Shown here piece by piece: positions 57,301-64,000 of a stretch of DNA of 64,000 bases (positions are counted from its first letter, which is position 1; every line of letters begins with the position of its first letter). The position numbers were made by a program, and so were the translations under genes. The notes beneath the pieces were generated by a model. That model was not told the origin of the DNA and did no database searches. It worked only from the letters and a program-made list of their open reading frames with translations. The stretch lies in NCBI RefSeq assembly GCF_035582795.1, contig NC_134367.1, positions 42,187,062 to 42,251,061 of the forward strand, in the 5' to 3' direction. Origin of the DNA: Mycteria americana (lineage: Eukaryota; Chordata; Aves; Ciconiiformes; Ciconiidae).

Positions 57301-60300
57301 CTAAGATTCAGTTTTTAAAAATATGGCAGCAATTCCTTGATTGTAACTTGAAAACATATTCACAAGTTCAGCATTTTTAACTAGGACAGTTCCATGTAAT
57401 TTACCTCTTTAGACTGGTCTCTTTCTGAAGCCTCTCCAGCCAGCTCAACAGCACTGTCACTCTGCAGGTTTTCTTGCCCAGTCTGCCCTTGTGTTTCATG
57501 CTCCATTCTTTCCTCAGGCTCACGGATCTGTTCATCCATCTCTGAATTATCTTCACCCTCTTCTTCCTGAAATAACATCAGTTTATTTTAACATTTTAAA
57601 ACACATCGGGAAACAGAAGGCCAAGGAGTTAACAGGAATACAGATGACAGACATACACAGTTTAATAATAAGCACATCTCTGTTACCTTGATGAAGATTT
57701 TCACTAACATTACATCTGCTCAATGCCAAATTTGTTTCAGAGTATCATAGAACACGCCCATTTCTTAAGTCTTGTATAAGGTAATTAAAAAAAAACACAA
57801 GGGGAAAAAAAAAAAAAGAAGAAAATCAGGCTTTTATTTATTACTCTCTACCTGAGGCTGAAGGCCTTGGTCAGCAGCAGGGATTCCCTTATCTTCAGCA
57901 GATTCATTTTTTTCCTCATCAGGTGGTTGTGACTCTTCTTCTGCTGCATCCTCAGTGTTCCCTGCATTTTCTTCTTGATCATCAGCATCTTTGTCCCCTT
58001 CTTCATCTTCCTTCTCCTCTTTATCTTCTGAAACACCTTCTTCAGCTGGTTCTGCATCTTGATCATCTCTTTCTGTCTCACCAGTATCCTCTTCATTCTG
58101 TTTTTCTGTCTTCTCTGCCTCATTTAAATCAACAGGTTTCTCATCTACTTCAAAAGCATTATCTTCTTCTGGATTAAAAAAATCAGAAAGGTATACAAAA
58201 CTTTCAGTGAAGTACAGAGACAGTGAATGTTACGGATATTCGGAATAAAACTGCCCAGCCTATCAAAAAAATCTTAAAGAAGATACTGACAATTCTATAC
58301 ATGGAATCTATGATTTTCTATAGCAGATAATTTCTTTAAGTCACAATTAGTTTGTAACTAACAATAGAGCAGGATGAATTCCTATTAACTTCCTTTAACC
58401 TAGTATTCTTGAGGGTCAGTTGACTGAGTGCAAATACTTGTAAGCATCATAGAAAAAACTGAAACCACAAAAGCAACTGGACAATGAAATAAGGAGCTTC
58501 TAGCATAAATTAGGGTGTATCACTTGCGTAACATGAGAAAGCCTGCTCCACAGTGTGTGTGAAAGAGAGCTAAAGGAAAATGCTGTAATGTTAAGTTCTT
58601 ATCTGGCCTGCATTTGGTATCTTGATATTTTGATACACAGAAGTGAATTTGCAGCTTCTTGTTATACAGAACCCTACCACCACCTCTCTTCTTTCTATAG
58701 AGAAAAGAGCTCATTATCTGACTGTTCCTCCCTATTTCCATTTGGCTTTCATCTTGGAATCTGTAGAGAGATTTTCAGGTGTACCTTCATCCTCTTCCTC
58801 TTCATCACTCTTCTCATCATTCTCCAGGTTCAAATTATCAGGAAGGTCCAAAGGTTCAACTTCAGGCTGCTTTTCTTGCTGGCCATGATAAGGATCTACT
58901 TCATTCTCATCATACTCACGCTGTCAGCAAGAGAATGGGGGGAGGAAATAAGAGGTATGTAGTAAGTAGGAGGAAAGGCAAAGATGAGAAATAAGATACT
59001 ATTGAATTCTCTAGGACACAGAAATACTAGATGCAATATTACATTCTGATCAGTTAAAAACTAAATTTCCAGGGATACGCACCCTTATGTATAAATAGCA
59101 GAAAAAGATTAGTTTCAGCAAATGCATTTACATAAATTGTTACTTCTTCAAAACAGCATGTTTTGTGTTCAAAATCCAATTTTCCTAGCTGAAAGATTCT
59201 GAACAGAATCTGCACTCTTGCAGATGGTAAATGCACTCTTGCATACTATTCAGAATCTTCAAGCATACTGTATACAGATTCTTGAGATGAGTTCCACTAA
59301 CTTAAGATGTTTCTGTTGCTAAACAAAACAGAACAAGAACTTCTAAGCTTTGTCCATCAAAACATCAGTTCAGTGTAAAGCCTGTTTTGGCAGCCATTAC
59401 AAGTTCAGGTTAGTGCAAACAAAAACTAATTTCTGGATTATGGATCAGAAAATATACATATATTATAATGGATACAATATGGTTTATTTTTAGCTCTGAA
59501 ATGAACTAACTTTTTTCAGTGCACTTCACTATTAAATAAAAAGCATTTCAAATTCTCAGAAACACGCAATGTGAGCAACAGGATATGGTTTAGCAGCAAG
59601 ACACTCTGTAGTCCAAATCATTTTTACCTCATCAATTTGTTCATGGATTTTCTCTTTGTTTCCACTGTCCTCTTCTTGTTGCTTGTTTTCCTCATCCTTG
59701 GGAGGCTGTTTTTTATTATCCTTGTTTCCTGTGCCCAAATTGTCATCTTTTGCAACGAGCTCTGAATCCTCCTATTAACCAACAAATTCAAAAGAAACTC
59801 CATTATGCTACCTGCTTCTCAAAGTCTGAGTGACACAACATCATCTCCTACAGAAAAAGATACAACACTAAATAACTTGTGATATACTTAAATTATCCCT
59901 TTCCAAGACCAAGAGCTATGCAAGGGACCTCATGGTCTAGGTCACATCAAGTTAACAGAGTTTAATTCCTTTGATATTCTTCTTCCCACCCCTTTTCTCT
60001 TTACCTCATCCATTCCTGGTCCAGTTTCTTCTGTTTTACTACTGGCATCTTCATCATCATCATCTTCATCCCCCCAGAGCCTCTCATCCAGTTTATCTTC
60101 AGCTTCAGCATTATCAAGATTTCCCATCTGCTTATCCAGGTCCTCCTCTTCATCTGAATTTTCATCATCTTCTGTGTATAGTTCAGAATGTGTTTCAGTA
60201 CAGAAGAGATAAAGCCAACTTTTTTGTTAACTTCATAAACAACCAAGCAGTCATACTTAGCATCTTAATTTCATCACCCTATGCAGTTAATTGAGAGATG

Positions 60301-63300
60301 CAAAAGAGATACACATGCACTAACACCCAGAAGAGCAGGTCCCTAATTATGTGGTTCAGAGCATTCTCTTGGACATACAGATACAGACAGTATTCTCTCC
60401 CTCAGACTAACAAGTCCCAGGTGCAAAACTTAGATGATTTAAACTCTCTATTCCTTACCCTCTCCATCCTCCATTTTCAAAGCATTTTGGCATTACTGGG
60501 AGTGGGACGGTCCATTCCACTTTATCTGTTTACTAGTTTGGGAATTTCCCTTCTTGTGCAGGTGAACTTATTCTTGGCATTTTGTCAGAGTTTTGAAAGT
60601 AGATTAACACTACTGTAATTTATAAGCCACATTAGTTTCACATGTTCAAGCTGTTACCCTTTAAAGTGAAGAACTGATACATTTTGGGCGAGTAACAACT
60701 TGAATGAATCTACCAAATGTTGCTATTTTTTCCCATTTTAAAAAGGTAAACTTAAATTCTTCTCATTGCTTAAAAGTTAGCAATAGCTTCATTAGTCATG
60801 TTTTGAAGTTAAGTACAGCCATATTCTCAAGTATTCTGTTGATCATCAACAGCTCCACAAAGTCAGGGACTAATTTTAAACTGCATCTATAGGTCAGCTC
60901 ACAACAGGAAGAAGGAATCGTCTCCCTTCATTCCAAAACCATCACAGTGAAATAAGAGAGACAGTATTTTATTTGTACACTTCTTAGCATTCATATTAAT
61001 ACTTCTTAGTATTCATATACAAAATGGCACTACTCTGTTGTTGAACACTGACTTTTCAGTATACACTTAATTATATAAAAGTACCCAACCATTATTGGAT
61101 TGATCTACAACATTACTTATAGGTTTGCCATAGTGGAAGGACCAAACCTTTTTTCTCCTGTTCTCCATCATGCATTTTTCCTTCAAAGTCTTCTGACATT
61201 TCAATTGCATTGTCTTCTCCTTCAATGTCTGGTTTAGAATCTTGATCCTCTTTCTCCTTCTCTTCACCCTTTTGAAAATTGTCTTCTATCTGAATTATTG
61301 GTAAAGCCAAAAATTACAATGGATCTTGCCTATATATTAAAGCTTACTTAAAGTACCACAACAATATTTATAAGCTTATTGCAAAAATAAAAGCCAACCT
61401 AAACAGGAAACTGAAGGTAACTTCATGTTTCTTTTCCCTGAAACATCCACAACATGGATTTCAAGGGCTTTTCCAGTTTTACTTGAATTAAACAAGAACA
61501 ACCCCAAACACTTGCCTGATCTTCACTTTCTATTTTGTCGCTCACATCCTTCTTGCCTTCCCCATCTCCAATACCACCGTCCTCGTAATCATGAAACTGT
61601 GTTGCTCCCTCTCCAGCTTCCTCTTCAAGTAATTCTTTTGGCAGGCAAAACCCCTACAAAGGCAAACAGAAACTCAAAACTTTCTGTATTAGTAAGTACA
61701 TCTTTCAGCTTAGTTTCTACTTAAGACTTTTGTATACATTAAATATATGCTTACCATATATCACGGAATTGTATAGGTTGGAAAGGACCCTTAAGATCAT
61801 CGAGTCCAACCGTAAACCTAACACTACCAAGTCCACCACTATACCGTGTCCCTAAGCACCACATCCAAACATCTTTTAAATACTTCCAGGGATGGTGACT
61901 CAGCCACTTCCCTGGGCAGCCTGTTCCAATGCTTGACAACCCTTTCAGTGAAGTAAAATTTTTCCTAACATCCAGTCTAAACCTCCCCTGGCACAACTTG
62001 AGGCCATTTCCTCTCATCCTATCACTTGTTACCTGGGAGAAGAGACCGACCCCCACCTCGCTATAACCTCCTTTCAGGTAGTTGTAGAGAGAGGTAAGGT
62101 CTCCCCTCAGCCTCCTTTTCTCCAGGCTAAACAACCTCAGTTCCCTCAGCCGCTCCTCATAAGACTTGCGCTCCAGACCCTTCACCAGCTTCATTGCCCT
62201 TCTCTGGACACGCTCCAGCACCTCAGTGTCTCTCTTGTAGTGAGGGGCCCAAAACTGAACACAGTATTCAAGGTGCAAAATATAACCACTGGTATCTCTA
62301 ATAACTTACCTTTTGGGCAAGGTCTGTAAAAATGCTAGTTAGAACAGAAAGCAGTTTTCCAGTACTCCTGTGAGATGCCAGTGAAACAGTGAGGTAGAAC
62401 AGGATAAGGTCTGAATACTTGCAGAGCATGGGCTTTAGACGCACCAGCAAATAGCAGGACTGGTTGAAGAACTGCGGTTAAAACCAAAGAACAGCTGTCA
62501 AACATGATTATGTACATACTGAGATACACCTCAGAGACGGTGATGATAGAGACTGAAGACAGATGCTCAAACCAGAAATATCAGTAGGTGAGTTTAATTA
62601 CAATTTCTAAAGTTTCCAGAGCTTTTTCTAGATTTTTTACAAAAACTAAAACTCTTCCTTCTTACTAAAGGAACAGCTGGCTTTTGCACTACAGAAGAGT
62701 ACCTGTATTTGGCCACAATTTCTCACATGCTTCTAGTTCTAAGGTATTGGACAATAAGAAGCAATGCATGTTTAACCACCAAAGTTCACAATTCCAAATC
62801 TTTTAAGACCTTTAAGCCAAAAACTCTTGAGAAGAACAATTTTACCTTATGCTTATCTGAAGTGTAATCTTCCCCATAAGATTTCAGGTTCTCCAGGAGT
62901 TCTGAAACTGCTAAAATTGCTTTCTGCACATGCAAAGAATCCAAATCAGCAGAAAGATCTTGATCCAAAAGCTTAGTTATATGTCCTGCTTTAATCACGT
63001 CAAATGAGGCTGTCTCCTCTTTGTTTGAAATACATAAAAAATATGGAAATCAAGTCAGACATTCTAAAAATGTTATAGCAAGCAATCTAGAAATATCCAT
63101 CCTATCTGTTCAAATAGACAACTTCTACTAAAATGGCAATTTCCTTGTGTATTGGTACCTCTGCTAGACACACAGTTTAAGGAAATTTTAGATTTGCATA
63201 GTTTAAACTCTCCTCCTCACCCTTAAGTAAATTAACAAACTTACCATTTTCCTCTGTTGATTTTTCTTCCTCTTTTCCATCTTCCTGTTTTCTCTCTACC

Positions 63301-63976
63301 AAACACTGGATGGCATACAGAACAACACGGATAACAGTTTCCACTTTTGCTGAGAAGTGCTCCACAAACTCTTCATCTGACTGTTGATTTCCTTCTGAAC
63401 CATAACACAGGCAGTTTTACATAGAAACACATTAAATTACAGGTTACTGTGTTTCCCCTATGCAAGGAGCATGATCAGCACTATGCAATTTTTACTACAC
63501 AGATCTCCTAAAATCTCCTTGCTAATCCCGACCTACAACTGTGGTGTAAGATCTGTCATCAACAGTGACTGGGGGGGTGGGGAATATTACTGCACAAATT
63601 AAGTCCGGACTAAATTTTGCAAGTTTGAATTTCAGAAAGTGTTTCTGGATATCTGAATGAACATGGAGCCATCTTCTGCAATAACCAAACTAATGAATTC
63701 TTATGTCTTTATCTAAATTACAAAACAGGCAGAGAAGAATCGTCCTTACCACTGCAATTTGACATGGAAGCAAAAAGCTGTGTTCTCCAGGCTGTGAAAT
63801 CTGCAGATGCGTTATTAACTTCTTCTTGTATATACTTCAGGCTCTTGATTAGGGCCATCTGATTTGCAGCTTGCCTGTCTTCCCCATTTGGAAGAAACAG
63901 GGACTCTATGCCTTGTAACTGAGCTGAGACCTCCAGCAAAGAACTCATAGCCAATGTGCAAACTTCAAAATCTCCC
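44316..63976 (-). CDS. MDN1: MDN1 (midasin), C-terminal 23 coding exons, 5' part outside window
   Basis: Midasin is a giant dynein-like AAA ATPase of the nucleolus and nucleoplasm. It strips assembly factors (the WDR12 and NLE1 partners) from pre-60S ribosomes through its C-terminal MIDAS domain. Exons, 5' to 3': 63750-63976, 63245-63394, 62846-63018, 62310-62471, 61516-61653, 61148-61289, 60005-60171, 59628-59771, 58785-58920, 57852-58168, 57405-57566, 56921-57022, 56552-56753, 55734-55907, 54057-54214, 52133-52222, 51087-51202, 50292-50466, 49583-49656, 49374-49488, 48341-48404, 45854-45996, 44316-44504. The 3520 nt give 1172 residues plus stop with every phase matching. Order: end of helical linker, Asp/Glu-rich tail (61.6 to 54 kb), then VWA domain with DxSxS at 50316-50330. 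The human protein is about 5600 residues as I recall, so roughly a fifth is here. Confidence 0.97.
44505..45853 (-). other. MDN1 last intron (about 1.35 kb)
   Basis: AT-rich, no gene or transposon recognised. Confidence 0.85.
45854..45996 (-). CDS. MDN1: MDN1 exon (VWA)
   Basis: 143 nt, phase 1 in, phase 0 out (GTAAGT). Reads [20 protein letters not shown] and [16 protein letters not shown]. The SDG loop is the downstream MIDAS acidic element. Confidence 0.97.
45997..48340 (-). other. MDN1 intron (about 2.3 kb) holding a solo LTR
   Basis: Contains the solo LTR at 47522-48085 and a ~16-bp direct repeat at 46299-46314 / 46319-46334. Confidence 0.85.
47522..48085 (+). mobile_element. Solo LTR of an avian endogenous retrovirus, antisense to MDN1
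   Basis: 564 bp from TGTCCTGGTTTCAG to ...AACCACAGCA, flanked by a perfect 5-bp target duplication (GGGAG at 47517-47521 and 48086-48090). Internal promoter parts read on the plus strand: a full CRE palindrome TGACGTCA at 47752-47759, a TATA box at 47767-47775, and an ATTAAA-type polyadenylation signal near 47954. No gag, pol or env sequence is present, so it is a recombination remnant. The family is one I recognise from many non-galliform birds; the 5-bp duplication suggests an ERVL-like group. Confidence 0.9.
48341..48404 (-). CDS. MDN1: MDN1 exon (VWA, 64 nt)
   Basis: Small exon, phase 0 in, phase 1 out (GTGAGC). Reads [20 protein letters not shown]. Too short to show up as an open frame on its own. 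Confidence 0.95.
48405..49373 (-). other. MDN1 intron (969 nt)
   Basis: Nothing recognised; a 67-codon ORF at 48969-49172 is not conserved midasin sequence. Confidence 0.85.
49374..49488 (-). CDS. MDN1: MDN1 exon (VWA)
   Basis: 115 nt, phase 2 in, phase 0 out (GTACAC). Reads [20 protein letters not shown] and [16 protein letters not shown]. Confidence 0.96.
49583..49656 (-). CDS. MDN1: MDN1 exon (VWA)
   Basis: 74 nt, phase 0 in, phase 2 out (GTGAGT). Reads [20 protein letters not shown] then IAVCS. Confidence 0.96.
49657..50291 (-). other. MDN1 intron (635 nt)
   Basis: AT-rich, nothing recognised. Confidence 0.85.
50292..50466 (-). CDS. MDN1: MDN1 exon with MIDAS motif
   Basis: 175 nt, phase 2 in, phase 0 out. 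Contains [40 protein letters not shown] and the metal-ion site DDSSS at 50316-50330, which fits DxSxS. This site coordinates Mg2+ when midasin grips the UBL domain of NLE1/WDR12. Confidence 0.97.
50467..51086 (-). other. MDN1 intron (620 nt)
   Basis: Nothing recognised. Confidence 0.85.
51087..51202 (-). CDS. MDN1: MDN1 exon (entry to the VWA domain)
   Basis: 116 nt, phase 0 in, phase 2 out (GTAAGT). Reads [39 protein letters not shown]. Confidence 0.96.
51203..52132 (-). other. MDN1 intron (930 nt)
   Basis: Nothing recognised. Confidence 0.85.
52133..52222 (-). CDS. MDN1: MDN1 exon
   Basis: 90 nt, phase 0/0, donor GTTTGT. Reads [20 protein letters not shown] and [10 protein letters not shown]. 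Confidence 0.95.
52223..54056 (-). other. MDN1 intron (about 1.8 kb)
   Basis: No gene or transposon recognised. Confidence 0.85.
54057..54214 (-). CDS. MDN1: MDN1 exon
   Basis: 158 nt, phase 1 in, phase 0 out (GTATGA). Contains [20 protein letters not shown], conserved in human midasin. Confidence 0.95.
54215..55733 (-). other. MDN1 intron (about 1.5 kb) with 27-base poly(A)
   Basis: Contains an uninterrupted 27-base A run at 54328-54354. No gene or transposon recognised. Confidence 0.85.
54328..54354. repeat. 27-base poly(A) homopolymer
   Basis: Uninterrupted A run on the plus strand inside an MDN1 intron. No retroposed body seen on its 5' side. Confidence 0.95.
55734..55907 (-). CDS. MDN1: MDN1 exon
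   Basis: 174 nt, phase 1/1, donor GTATGT. Starts [20 protein letters not shown] and ends [10 protein letters not shown]. Low-complexity acidic. Confidence 0.93.
55908..56551 (-). other. MDN1 intron (644 nt)
   Basis: AT-rich, nothing recognised. Confidence 0.85.
56552..56753 (-). CDS. MDN1: MDN1 exon (basic patch between acidic tail and VWA)
   Basis: 202 nt, phase 0 in, phase 1 out (GTATGG). Starts [20 protein letters not shown] and contains HKRLRT, nuclear-localisation-like, then [19 protein letters not shown]. Confidence 0.95.
56880..56899. repeat. 20-base poly(A) (poly-U in the MDN1 transcript)
   Basis: 20 uninterrupted A on the plus strand, about 20 nt downstream of an MDN1 donor. Confidence 0.95.
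56921..57022 (-). CDS. MDN1: MDN1 exon (acidic tail)
   Basis: 102 nt, phase 0/0. Starts [18 protein letters not shown] and ends SRKNTQ. The open frame along the minus strand here is a different one; the frame that joins both neighbours is the one given. The donor is a weak GTTCAA followed by a U-rich tract. Confidence 0.9.
57023..57404 (-). other. MDN1 intron (382 nt)
   Basis: Nothing recognised. Confidence 0.85.
57405..57566 (-). CDS. MDN1: MDN1 exon (acidic tail)
   Basis: 162 nt, phase 0/0, donor GTAAAT. Starts [20 protein letters not shown] and ends ERDQSKE. Confidence 0.93.
57852..58168 (-). CDS. MDN1: MDN1 exon (largest of the acidic tail)
   Basis: 317 nt, phase 1 in, phase 0 out (GTAGAG). 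About 105 residues, mostly Glu/Asp/Lys/Gln, starting [19 protein letters not shown] and ending AADQGLQPQ. Lys-rich or Leu-rich ORFs in other frames or on the plus strand are shadows of this exon. Confidence 0.92.
58169..58784 (-). other. MDN1 intron (616 nt)
   Basis: AT-rich, nothing recognised. Confidence 0.85.
58785..58920 (-). CDS. MDN1: MDN1 exon (acidic tail)
   Basis: 136 nt, phase 0 in, phase 1 out (GTACAC). Starts [20 protein letters not shown] and contains [12 protein letters not shown]. Confidence 0.95.
58921..59627 (-). other. MDN1 intron (707 nt)
   Basis: AT-rich, nothing recognised. Confidence 0.85.
59628..59771 (-). CDS. MDN1: MDN1 exon (acidic tail)
   Basis: 144 nt, phase 0/0, donor GTAAAA. 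Starts [20 protein letters not shown] and ends KIHEQIDE. Confidence 0.95.
60005..60171 (-). CDS. MDN1: MDN1 exon (acidic tail)
   Basis: 167 nt, phase 1 in, phase 0 out (GTAAAG). Contains [18 protein letters not shown] and [11 protein letters not shown], the best-conserved block of the acidic tail. A GAT/GAA trinucleotide run encodes DEDDDDED at 60046-60070. Confidence 0.95.
60172..61147 (-). other. MDN1 intron (976 nt)
   Basis: AT-rich, with an imperfect ~20-bp tandem pair at about 60979-61019. No gene or transposon recognised. Confidence 0.85.
61148..61289 (-). CDS. MDN1: MDN1 exon (acidic tail)
   Basis: 142 nt, phase 0 in, phase 1 out. Starts [20 protein letters not shown] and contains the conserved [20 protein letters not shown]. 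The donor is a weak GTTTGG. Confidence 0.93.
61516..61653 (-). CDS. MDN1: MDN1 exon with GC donor
   Basis: 138 nt, phase 0/0, acceptor TTTGTAG. Starts [20 protein letters not shown] and [13 protein letters not shown], ends SEDQ. The donor at 61515-61510 reads CAG|GCAAGT, a non-canonical GC-AG intron with an otherwise perfect consensus. No GT nearby would keep the conserved sequence. Confidence 0.94.
61758..62278 (-). mobile_element. CR1 LINE fragment in MDN1 intron, sense to the gene
   Basis: Encodes the C-terminal part of CR1 ORF2 on the minus strand: [54 protein letters not shown] and FRLDVRKNF. Past the middle it is degraded by frameshift. 5'-truncated and about 520 nt long. It is diverged from the CR1 at 26544, so it is probably a different subfamily. 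Confidence 0.95.
62310..62471 (-). CDS. MDN1: MDN1 exon
   Basis: 162 nt, phase 0/0, donor GTAAGT. Starts [16 protein letters not shown] and contains [12 protein letters not shown] and FTDLAQK, the last helices before the acidic tail. Confidence 0.95.
62472..62845 (-). other. MDN1 intron (374 nt)
   Basis: No repeat or gene recognised. Confidence 0.85.
62846..63018 (-). CDS. MDN1: MDN1 exon
   Basis: 173 nt, phase 1 in, phase 0 out (GTAAAA). Contains the conserved [18 protein letters not shown] and [18 protein letters not shown]. The acceptor is AAAG|AG rather than CAG. Confidence 0.95.
63245..63394 (-). CDS. MDN1: MDN1 exon
   Basis: 150 nt, phase 1 in and out, donor GTAAGT. Contains [20 protein letters not shown] and an acidic loop ([13 protein letters not shown]). 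Confidence 0.94.
63395..63749 (-). other. MDN1 intron (355 nt)
   Basis: Nothing recognised apart from a short G-run near 63571. Confidence 0.85.
63750..63976 (-). CDS. MDN1: MDN1 exon (first in window)
   Basis: 227 nt, acceptor TTGTTGCAG, enters in the last base of a codon, leaves phase 1 (GTAAGG). Helical segment with [20 protein letters not shown] and [20 protein letters not shown], typical of the region before the acidic tail. Confidence 0.93.
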
Positions 63977-64000
63977 CTGCAACAAGAAATACAATAATAC

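Noticed and set aside
57848-58177. Lys/Arg-rich minus-strand ORF and Leu/His-rich plus-strand ORF
   Set aside because: Shadows of the MDN1 Glu-rich exon 57852-58168; GAA/GAG/GAT runs stay open in other frames.
61751-62278. 175-codon minus-strand ORF as a host gene
   Set aside because: Mostly CR1 ORF2 C-terminus; the last third is out of frame and meaningless.

Overview
This is a vertebrate nuclear segment, almost certainly from a bird. It has long AT-rich introns, GT-AG splicing, two 5'-truncated CR1 LINEs of the avian type, a solo avian ERV LTR and low overall repeat content. Three conserved genes can be read exon by exon in the order ANKRD6(+) - LYRM2(-) - MDN1(-), which is the order I know from human 6q15. 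The LTR family is one I recall from non-galliform (neoavian) birds; I cannot name the species.

ANKRD6 (diversin), positions about 609-36240, plus strand. All 15 coding exons are present (start codon 746, stop 35809-35811) and predict 792 residues. Six consecutive 99-nt exons each encode exactly one ankyrin repeat. They are followed by a basic linker, coiled-coil exons and a conserved C-terminal exon. Introns 1 and 2 are about 10 kb and 8 kb. Intron 2 holds a coding-like 134-codon ORF (13425-13829) that I cannot assign. Intron 7 holds a CR1 fragment.

LYRM2, positions about 39550-42000, minus strand. Three coding exons give a complete 88-residue LYR-motif protein. Its first exon lies in a strong CpG island (about 41390-42160). 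It converges tail to tail with ANKRD6.

MDN1 (midasin), positions about 43480-64000, minus strand. The last 23 coding exons are present (3520 nt, 1172 residues plus stop). They cover the end of the helical region, the Asp/Glu-rich tail, and the C-terminal VWA domain with its MIDAS motif. The gene continues beyond the right edge. Reading frame is kept across every junction I assigned. One intron has a GC-AG donor, one short intron is mostly CR1, and one intron holds a solo LTR with a perfect 5-bp target duplication.

The three genes have unrelated jobs (Wnt/planar polarity scaffold, mitochondrial complex I assembly, 60S ribosome maturation); they are a conserved neighbourhood, not an operon. 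I see no prokaryotic-type system, tRNA, rRNA or CRISPR. The most interesting unexplained item is the intronic ORF at 13425. Comparisons with human proteins are from memory and were not run as alignments.
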